NCBI GenBank assembly: GCA_000320545.1
Contig: ADNK01002376.1
Location: forward strand, 1-36,860
Length of the DNA stretch: 36,860 nt
Source: Bigelowiella natans CCMP2755
Taxonomy: Eukaryota; Cercozoa; Chlorarachniophyceae
Reading direction: 5' to 3'
Part shown: piece after piece, positions 29,291-36,860 of the stretch
Layout: the number at the start of each line of letters is the position of its first letter
How positions within the stretch are numbered: position 1 is the stretch's first letter
The notes under the pieces: generated by a model
The model's database searches: none
What the model was told of the DNA's origin: nothing
What the model saw: the letters and a program-made list of their open reading frames with translations, nothing else
Position numbers and translations under genes: made by a program

Positions 29291-30999
29291 ATGGCGTCCA
29301 AAGCCGCCACCCCCTTTTCGAAGCTGTCGGACTCCATAGGTAGTCTCCTAAGTTCTGTTCAATTATCACAGGAGTTCAGACTGGTTTTATAAATTTGATA
29401 ATTTCAGTGCGAGTGATGGGTATGAATCCTGGCCCCATGACCTTACAGGTAGTCGTAACTCGATTGTTAACTTTTATTCCTTTTCGATGTTAAGTAAACT
29501 TGAAAGTGCTCATTCATGATGTTATTAGGGGACTAATACTTACCTTGTGGGAAGGGGAACAAGTCGCATACTCATAGACACGGGCGAGGTTCTTACACAT
29601 TTAAGCGATGCATACATCACCAAAAGCAGAATTAACATGTCTCGAAGACTTTGCGTTAGCACGCAGGGACGCAGGAACACACACACACACACACACACAG
29701 GGCCGACCAGAGTACATAAGCAATTTGAAGGAGGCTATGACGAAGGGAAAATGCAAGAAAATCCAAATGGTTGTTGAGTACACCACGCATTCGACGGCAT
29801 TGTAGACACGACCACATATTAAGCACATACAAACACACTCTTACAGTTTTGCCATCATGATTCATACTACCACCCCCATCCATTCGTATTAGCGATATCA
29901 CATCACCATAATCCCCTTTCTGGTATTAGATTCTTCTGACCCACTTCCATCATGACCATGTGGGCGGCGTCTCTCAAGTGCTGTATATGATATAATTAAG
30001 TTATTGTAGATTGATAGTACAATCCAAACGCAGGTTGCTGTAAAACGACTCAATAATGCATGAAACATGCTGCCACGCAAAATAGTCCCAGAGTGTTCAG
30101 AACTATAAAATTCACTCCATTCCGTTGTACGATCGGCAAGATCTATGGACTTATTGATGCATTCTGCAGGTGAGAGAAGCCTTCGGAAAGTCAATACCTG
30201 TTTACAAAATGCCTGAAGACGCACAAGAGCGTAAAATGGACGCAGAAGCGCAGTTGATGGTACGACCTAAACCACCTCATGGGTTAAGTGAGACACAGTA
30301 GTCCTCACGATAATGAAGAAACGGGATTTAAGCTCCGTTGTGGTTGCCACATGTTCACTCCCCCAGAAGGAAATGGAAGATTCTAAGGCAGAGAAGGAGG
30401 AGAAGGAGAGGACAGATGGCAAGCAGGATGAAGATGATGGTAGTAGCTCAATCACAACACCAGCAAATCACAAATGAGTGAGGTCATCAACGTCGTTGTC
30501 AGGAAAGGAGAGAGAGATAGAAAAGGCGGCAGAGGAAGAGAAATGGCTTTCGATAACAGATGGTATGCTATTCAAGACAGAAGGTAGGTCCAATTCAGAC
30601 ATGCGCGTGCGTGCGCGGAGATTTGACATGCGGCACAAAACCACGAATGGCGTTTAGCTTCTCTGCCGTAAACTTGTTTTCTTCACGTACTGACAGGCGC
30701 GACAATAGAAGCCATGCATACACCAGGTAATCAATCAATGGTAGAAAGTTCATCCGTCGCGTGACTTCCTTCGACAACGACGGTGTGACGAAATGAGAAA
30801 CATGGGCGCTCATTATCATTATCATCATCATCATCATCATCATCATTATATTGTTTTCCTTGCTTCTACGTAGAGTAGACAATAATAACAACAACAACTA
30901 TCAGGGCATACTGGCGACCACATGGCTCTCTTCATGCAGGTTTATTATCACACCACCAGCCCTCTGGCACAGAAGCAGCCTTAACATTATAATACGTAA

Positions 31000-31040
<41 letters not shown>

Positions 31041-33236
31041 CTAGTACGCGCATAATGCATTTAATCTATGAAATAGGAAGAAAAAGCATTATTCTCAGGG
31101 GACTGTGTCCTTGGGAAGGGTAAGATAATCAAACCTACAATTCATAAGAGTGAGAAGGGGGGGGGGGATTGTTATTTGTTGTCACACCGTATTATTTGAA
31201 AAATGCAATAATGCGTGCTGCATGCAATACCTGGTGCAAGATGCTTGTAGAGAAGAACAAAGATCGTCATCGGAGGAGATTTCTTCGTCGAGTATTATTC
31301 GAAATTAAATTATTCGGAAATTAAGTCATTGGACGATCGAGCAGACACTACCATAGTCACCTACTAGCACTACTAATACTACTGCTACTACTGCTACTCG
31401 TTGTGATGATGCTCGTGCACAGGTACTACCGTCGTTGGAGACTTGGATGCCTACATGAAATCCCTCAATAAGTAATGATAACCACGATGCAGAGGACTAC
31501 AAACAATTAAACGTTGATCTTCACCTTCCGAACTGCTTTCTTGACCTAATCCCGCCCCCTTCTATACGGACAAAAACGTTATTTTGATCCAGGCATTTAA
31601 ATAAATATAAATAAAAGTATATAACACGGCGTGAGAGTCATCGCACTACTACTCCTCCACAAACGCAGCAGCACGAATTCGCTTCGACCAGACTTCTTCT
31701 TTCTTTATCTTCATTTTCCCTTCTCGTCGTATCTTCATTATTGCTTGATCCTATGCTTGAAAGGCTTCTGAAAGTAGAGGCCGCCTGCATCTACCCCGGT
31801 AGTAGAATACCATGGCGTCCATGATAATACATCCTATATTGTATATTTGTTTATTGTTTACGATGCAAAATCACTCATCAGGGCACGGTCCTGTCGTAGA
31901 GTCACCAGAGCAGAAGATTTTGGAGTACATTCAACATCGTAATAAGCGGTATGCTTGTGTATGCGTGAGTGTAAAAATGACTAGCAGCAAAGGAATCAAA
32001 TGCAGGAACAGATGTCTGGACAATGTCTGCACATGTGTGTTCGTGTCGAATGTAATGCATGTATGTAGAGCCTCTTGGTAGGGGAGCACAGTCTAAATTG
32101 CATCCTGGAACACTCTATAATTGGCAGCGAAAAGCAAATTCTAGAAGCTCTGCGGTCAATAGGAAAGCCGTGCACTTCGATGGATATCGTGAAGGTAGCA
32201 TTATCTCTAACAGCTATCTAAATGGTGAGCGAGCACAGAGATCGCACATTCAGAAAAGGAAGGGACATGCATGTATGCTCATTATCGTAAATAACATCCA
32301 TTAGATCGTGTACAGTGCTGTGTCGCCGACGTTATATCCAGCTGCTGAGAGAAACGTAATACAGCATTTGCGCAAGCTTAAGGTACTATGTTTACTTTCA
32401 CTATTTAGCGGGGTGGGGGGAGGGGAGGGATGTAAGGGAGTGCTAGCTAGCAAGAGAGAGAGCTGTTGACATAAGCAATGATTTTGAAAGCTGTGAAGAG
32501 AGTCGAAGTAACAGAAATCTTAATCTTGAGGATCTTGGTGATCTTGCTTTGAAGCTCTTTCTCAGAGGAGAAATCAGCAATGTTGTCGACACCATGTGTT
32601 GGATCTCACTGCCCATAAACATTATCTGGTTCTGCATATCGTAGGCAGAAGGACTAGTGTTTCTACAGACAAGTGACGAGAGTGGTAGTAACACGAACGA
32701 AGTAAATGCAAGTAAGGAACAGGCGAAAGAAGGACAAGGCACACTATTCTGGTCGCCAGCATCAAAGCTTTGATGTACGACATCTGATTACAGCGCAAAG
32801 TACACAGAGTACGGATAGTTTGCATTGCAATTTCAGATAAACCATGCGTGTTGCAATGCATCCTCATTTTTCTGAACGGATACAGCTTGATTCAAATGAC
32901 GTCATATGCTACATGCTAATTCATAATGGGCAGCATCGCATATCGAACCAAGCAGGTTTTCATTATTTGCGCAAAAGCTATTATCATGCCGTGAGTCAAA
33001 GCCTAACCCTAATGATAGCTTGTTGTAGCATTGCGGCTAGCAATGACTCCATGCATAATCACAGATAGCACACGAGTGTGTGATTCTTCTCAGATCTCAG
33101 ATATTACATGAAGCTATCATGTACATTATCGTTGCGTACAGTTCCAGTTTTATACACACAGGACGAGTTAATTTGGTGCATCGACCATTCGACACACATC
33201 AAAGAAAGAAGTCGCCCGATCGGATACTGTGAGTAG
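29291..33236 (+). CDS. LACTB2: LACTB2-like metallo-beta-lactamase-fold endoribonuclease
   Basis: Zinc hydrolase; animal LACTB2 is a mitochondrial single-strand RNA endonuclease. Seventeen exons in consistent phase: 29291-29339, 29408-29448, 29529-29588, 29701-29772, 29930-29977, 30170-30259, 30367-30439, 30521-30583, 30697-30726, 30905-30939, 31077-31119, 31423-31471, 31764-31798, 31882-31948, 32128-32194, 32305-32382 and 33162-33236; 324 residues. The core follows the family closely: MGMNPGPMTLQGTNTYLVG, ILIDTGE, the metal motif THFHHDH (residues 78-84), HTPGHTGDH (His 177 and His 181), FSGDCVLGKGT (Asp 196), DLDAYMKSL, IYPGHGPV (His 231), EYIQHRNKR and a C-terminal helical part (KQILEALRSIGKPCTSMDIV). 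All metal ligands are present. A Lys/Glu-rich insertion (residues ~121-152, exons 7-8) lengthens it over the ~290-residue animal protein. Donors after exons 3 and 4 (GTTCTT, GTTGAG) are weak, and exon 4 could end three bases earlier. No clear mitochondrial presequence. Confidence 0.93.
29677..29700. repeat. (AC)n repeat forming the 3' splice site of LACTB2-like intron 3
   Basis: The AC run ends in CAG, which is the acceptor immediately before exon 4 (GGCCGACCAGAG). There is no conventional pyrimidine tract next to this acceptor; the microsatellite takes its place. Confidence 0.8.
30821..30846. repeat. (ATC)n repeat in LACTB2-like intron
   Basis: Trinucleotide repeat between the exons ending at 30726 and starting at 30905. 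Confidence 0.9.
31001..31038. repeat. (TG)n microsatellite in LACTB2-like intron
   Basis: A TG run between the exons ending at 30939 and starting at 31077. Confidence 0.92.
32383..33161 (+). other. Longest intron of the LACTB2-like gene
   Basis: 779 nt between the last two coding exons. It contains a 100-codon minus-strand frame (32443-32742) with a hydrophobic start, but I see no promoter, splice partner or domain for a nested gene. Confidence 0.6.
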
Positions 33237-33437
33237 CACACTGTGTATCGTGTATATTTTAGGCATACAGACATCGTTCGTATTTAATCGGAAGGGGCAA
33301 TAGGATTCTTTAGCATGAGGAAAGCATAGCTCTAAATACGTTAAGTATATTCATATTTAATTTCTTATCATTCTTCCATACAAGCGTAGATTAATGCTGA
33401 TACACTATAAGGTATAGTCCATAATCATTTTAACGTC

Positions 33438-33476
<39 letters not shown>

Positions 33477-33489
33477 TGCCGCATACCGT
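33237..33489. other. Short convergent spacer with (AT)n run
   Basis: Separates the 3' ends of the LACTB2-like and OCIA-like genes. An AT microsatellite lies at about 33440-33472, only ~17 bp from the OCIA-like stop codon. Confidence 0.7.
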
Positions 33490-34208
33490 TCATTTTTTCT
33501 TTACGGATTGGTCTTTCACAATCTCTGTCTTCGGAAGAAGATTCTTTAGCTCTAAATCTAGCTCTTCTTGGTCAAAAGATGGCGGGTCAATCTTGATCTC
33601 ATTTCCCCAAATGTCTATATTCTTCCTTGGCATTGATTTCCTGGAACCCTCCTTATAGTAGCCTGTTCGCTGATCGATCGACAAGGAGTTATCACCCACA
33701 AATTTCGCGCTATCCCGAAAGATTGGCCTACCTTTCGACATTCTTCTTGGATGAATAAGTGGTCAGTTAGTATTCCAGCCAATCCCGCTAGGAGAAAAGG
33801 GACTTGGCGCAATTTCGGGTTTTTGGCTGTGTTGGGGGGAAGGGAAACGTCATCTGGAGTATGTTAATTGCACCATGTTACAAATCGCTACTTACTAGGG
33901 ACGAACATCATTGCAGGAATGCCAATTCCCATAGCAATAGCAAAGAAGCGAAATCCCTTGAAAGACGTCTGTTCTTGCTGCATGCATTGGTAAAAAGCGT
34001 CCTCACGGGACTTCTCTGCATGAGCACAAATAAGTTTTCAGGTCCATTATAAGTAGAAATAACTCACACTTCAACCCCCATTGTCTAGAAAGTTTCTATT
34101 AATATTATAGTTGTAATCGCTATTTTTTTGTCTGGCGGTTAGTCGTGTTGCTTCTCTCAATTTCTCGTCCTCAAAACCCCTCCCAAGTAGTACTTTCTTT
34201 GTTGCCAT
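33490..34208 (-). CDS. OCIA-domain-like small membrane protein
   Basis: 175 residues from four exons, 34208-34076, 34015-33896, 33826-33732 and 33669-33490, phases consistent. The central part fits the OCIA pattern: an acidic/aromatic lead-in ending in Cys (SREDAFYQCMQQEQTSFKGF), a first hydrophobic helix (RFFAIAMGIGIPAMMF), a PK-containing turn (TKNPKLRQVP), a second helix with AGLAG (FLLAGLAGILTDHLF) and a closing Cys-Arg-Lys (QEECRK, Cys 114). In animals OCIAD proteins are inner mitochondrial membrane factors that assist respiratory-chain complex assembly; a similar role here is inference. The C-terminal 60 residues are charged and end KDQSVKKK. The start at MATKKV is chosen as simplest. 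A longer alternative begins MSEMRNLLAEKEY at 34375 and would splice in phase to the same exon. The first donor (GTTGAA) is weak. Confidence 0.6.
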
Positions 34209-34571
34209 CCGCCATTTTTTCAGGAGAACAGCAACACAGACCGAAAATACTCTTTGTTGTAAAGCAGCGACAACATAAGTTTCATGTCGTAAAATAGAGA
34301 TCGTTACAAATCCGGAAGCCATTCCGGAACCCTCGATATTCTTTCTCGGCAAGGAGGTTTCTCATTTCAGACATTTTAATCAAGCTGCGGCATGGAATAA
34401 GATGTAAAATACTATTCGTTCTGATGGTGCGACTTATGCTCTTTGAGATCTTAGGGAATTAACGGGGTCGATGACGACAGCTGGTCGACGTGACAACCCT
34501 ACCCCAACAACAACCGCGCTTGCGCAAATCTCTCTCTCCCTCTTTCCACGGAGCTACTACATCTCGTGAAC
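34209..34571. other. Spacer between divergent OCIA-like and HACD genes
   Basis: About 360 bp. It may include a 5' coding exon of the OCIA-like gene (34375 down to ~34310 on the minus strand). A plus-strand ATG at 34470 is in a frame that stops before the dehydratase start and is not used. Confidence 0.5.
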
Positions 34572-35449
34572 ATGCTCCAAAAGCTCTACTTCGTACTCTT
34601 CAATCTCGTCTCAGCTGCAGGCTGGGCGTGGTGCTGGTGAGCTCACGGCCGAACCATGTCAGGGAGGAAAGGGGACAGTCGCTTATGCTTGATGTGTTCC
34701 ACCTGTTAGGTTCATCATCGTGTCCCATCTCCATGAATTCTCGGATCCCAATGGACCAAAGGTGTGAATTGGAATTTAAATCTTGAGCAAATGTCTCCAT
34801 ATGCGTGAGATAAGCCAGTATCATTTCATTTGAGGCAGAGAGACGTTTGTCGTTATAAATGCGTAACACGAGCTCATTGTATCTCATTTGAAACAAACAG
34901 AATCTCTGGAAAGAGTTGGGTGTCGTCTTGACCAACACGCAAAGTCTAGCTTTGCTTGAAGTTCTTCACTCTCTACTCGGCCTTGTACGTTGATTATCAA
35001 ATGGGATGCGCACTTGTACTGCTTGTGTGTGTGTGTGTGTGTGGGGGTGGATGGGGGGTGGATGTAAATTGAGGGAAATGTGTGTCGACATCATCATCAT
35101 TATTATCATCATCATCATCATCATCATTATCATACCTGTTGGTTCCTATTAATAGACGAAGTCGCCATTCATGCAAACAGCTTTACAAGTGGCTTCACGT
35201 AATTTCCAACTAGGAAAGGCGCTGAGAAATAGATAGAAAAGAGTCCGAGCAAAGAGGCATAATATTTCATCATACAATGTGCTGCCTTCAGCACCATGCA
35301 TTCACTTCTGTGATCTTTCATAGGCATTGGCCTCGTATATGGGATTACCTTACCTTCTGAGCAAGCACAAGCTCATTGGTAAAGTTGATGATCCCCTCAA
35401 TACCTTCCTTTTCTTCTGCTACCACTCAATTGCAGTATACAACACACAC

Positions 35450-35492
<43 letters not shown>

Positions 35493-36392
35493 TACATACA
35501 TACATACACGCATACACATCGCCACCACATTATGTGATGATAACAATAATGAAGAGAAATAAAAAATAGTAATACTGTGAAAACTTTCTCACGCTTTCCA
35601 TTGGAAATATCAGGTCTCTGTACTTGATGGCGCTATCTTGGGCCACAACGGAGGTGTTCCTCCAACACGTGCATGTCTTGTACATTATCCGTAACGATCG
35701 CGTATTGTATCGATGATCTGGATCTCTCAAAAGGATGCGAGATCATCGATAGAACTACGCCTGACCATGAAACTGTATTAACGACAATGGTGGTAGTAGT
35801 ATCGATGAACGTTTGGCTTCATTTCATTGCAGGTACCCCGCTATCTCTTCTACGCTTTCAAGCAAATCATGAACAAACCACCTGCGATTTTGTTCCACAT
35901 GCGTTACAGGTGATTGGTGGTGGGATGGGGGTTGGGTGGGTGTTCTTTTGACAATAATGAGCTTTTTCTTGGGTATGAGGATGATGACGTGCCACGAGGA
36001 TAGATCTACTTTATACTACCTGTAGCAGCCATGACAAAAGCCGCTTCATAAGCATCTTAATCAGAATTGTCATCATCACCATCGTCGTTATCCTCGCTTT
36101 TAATACTCACTCTTCTCTTCTCGTGGGACTGATTGTATTATTTTCCCTCTCTCCCCCTCCCCTCTCTGCAACACACAGTCTTTTCTACATCCTCTACCCA
36201 ACGGGTATTAGCGGTGAGGTGCTGCAAATGTTTTTCTCTCTCCCGCTCGCATTTCGCACATCGTGGCTGGCTGTTCTCCCGACTGGATTCCCAAATACTT
36301 GCATGGCCGATTGCGACAACTGCCAAAACAACGCTGGTAGGCTGCCTCGTTTATATCATCCTCTCTCTCTTTCTACTTGGGCGCACATCGTG

Positions 36393-36426
<34 letters not shown>

Positions 36427-36688
36427 TACTACTACCCAATATGTTCTTATTTGAAATACTTCGCTTCTTCTTCTTCCTTTTCCTGCTGCTGCTGCTGCTG
36501 CTATATCAGGATGCCTTGCTACAGTTGCGGTATTGTACATCTATGCGGTGGGGGGCCCCGTGATGGTCTTCCTCATGCATCTTACGCGCAAGGTAATCAT
36601 TACGATAGACACGACGAGGAATGAGGAGAGTAATAAGTCTTGTGGTGGCGAGCATGCTCGCCTCGCCCGTTGTTGTTTTCAGTTTTGA
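34572..36688 (+). CDS. HACD: Very-long-chain (3R)-3-hydroxyacyl-CoA dehydratase (HACD/PHS1/PAS2 family)
   Basis: Endoplasmic-reticulum enzyme that removes water from 3-hydroxyacyl-CoA in the third step of very-long-chain fatty acid elongation. Ten exons, all in phase: 34572-34636, 34710-34761, 34901-34984, 35156-35198, 35324-35378, 35614-35653, 35833-35909, 36179-36336, 36510-36592 and 36683-36688; 220 residues, the usual length. Family landmarks: LYFVLFNLVSAAGWAW (first helix), TQSLALLEVLHSLLGL, KSPFMQTALQVASR, LSWATTEVPRYLFYAF, then MRYSLFYILYPTGISGE. The Tyr of YPTG (residue 145) and the Glu seven residues later (152) match the spacing of the catalytic Tyr/Glu pair of yeast Phs1 (149/156). 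The last exon is only six bases, TTT plus TGA, giving the end HLTRKF; if the final intron were retained, translation would run on. Short trinucleotide repeats fill several introns. Identity is very strong; the short last exon is inferred. Confidence 0.93.
35024..35132. repeat. (GT)n and (ATC)n repeats in HACD intron
   Basis: A GT run at 35024-35042 and ATC triplets at about 35089-35132, both inside the intron before the exon at 35156. Confidence 0.85.
35450..35512. repeat. (AC)n / (CATA)n microsatellite in HACD intron
   Basis: An AC run followed by CATA units between the exons ending at 35378 and starting at 35614. Confidence 0.9.
36393..36503. repeat. (ACT)n and (CTG)n repeats in HACD intron
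   Basis: ACT triplets at about 36393-36426 and CTG triplets at 36483-36500. The latter leads into the CTATATCAG acceptor of the exon at 36510, so the repeat contributes to the pyrimidine-rich region. Confidence 0.85.
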
Positions 36689-36860
36689 GAAAAGATCAGA
36701 AACAGAAATTCGGCCCTGCTACCGGCTATCGTCACTATGATTTATTATTTACCCGAATATGAGAACGAGGAAGAAGGGATGTCGTTGCAACCTGATTTTT
36801 GCCGGAATACGGTGTGGTGTGTTGTGTGTTTGTGAGAGAGAGAGAGAGAGAGAGAGAGAT
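36689..36860. other. HACD 3' flank and (GA)n repeat
   Basis: Downstream of the dehydratase stop codon. It ends with a GA microsatellite at about 36833-36859 at the window edge. No gene seen. Confidence 0.7.

Noticed and set aside
32443-32742. Minus-strand 100-codon frame inside the last LACTB2-like intron as a nested gene
   Set aside because: No domain, splice partner or repeat-free composition to support it; the intron's boundaries are fixed by the flanking conserved exons.

Overview
This window looks like nuclear DNA of an intron-rich unicellular eukaryote, most likely an alga or protist of the stramenopile/SAR type. Three things suggest this. Genes are cut into short exons by GT-AG introns of about 60-800 nt. 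Di- and trinucleotide microsatellites fill introns and spacers. One gene encodes a surface protein that joins DUF285 (BspA-like) repeats to a Ser-Pro-Thr stalk, a combination known from such algae. Nothing bacterial or organellar was seen. Species identity is not determinable here. Exon models were built by hand from reading-frame continuity, splice dinucleotides and intron phase.

Layout: (1) 758-2523 (-): 5' part of a myosin motor gene, running off towards the left edge. (2) 3201-4610 (+): unrecognised six-exon gene with one unresolved junction. (3) 5666-8115 (-): DUF285 / Ser-Pro-Thr stalk / one-TM surface protein, six exons, all introns phase 0. (4) 8870-14585 (-): full-length Ty3/gypsy-type LTR retrotransposon, 326-bp LTRs identical by eye, 4-bp GCTA target duplication, one 1657-codon gag-pol frame. 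(5) 14978-17913 (-): type I (K+-dependent) H+-pumping pyrophosphatase, seven exons. (6) 18717-22741 (+): type II membrane, GT-B-like glycosyltransferase, fifteen exons. (7) 23422-25823 (-): coiled-coil/acidic protein with an N-myristoylation-like start. (8) 26535-27167 (+): 160-residue four-helix membrane protein. (9) 28136-29122: two weak small gene candidates. (10) 29291-33236 (+): LACTB2-like metallo-beta-lactamase-fold nuclease, seventeen exons. (11) 33490-34208 (-): OCIA-domain-like small membrane protein. (12) 34572-36688 (+): 3-hydroxyacyl-CoA dehydratase (HACD/PHS1), ten exons.

The genes are unrelated housekeeping, membrane and trafficking functions in mixed orientations with spacers of roughly 0.25-1.4 kb, so there is no operon-like logic. 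The most distinctive items are the apparently recent retrotransposon with its hairpin-rich LTR, the stalked DUF285 protein with its 96-bp minisatellite, and charged or proline-rich insertions inside otherwise conserved enzymes.
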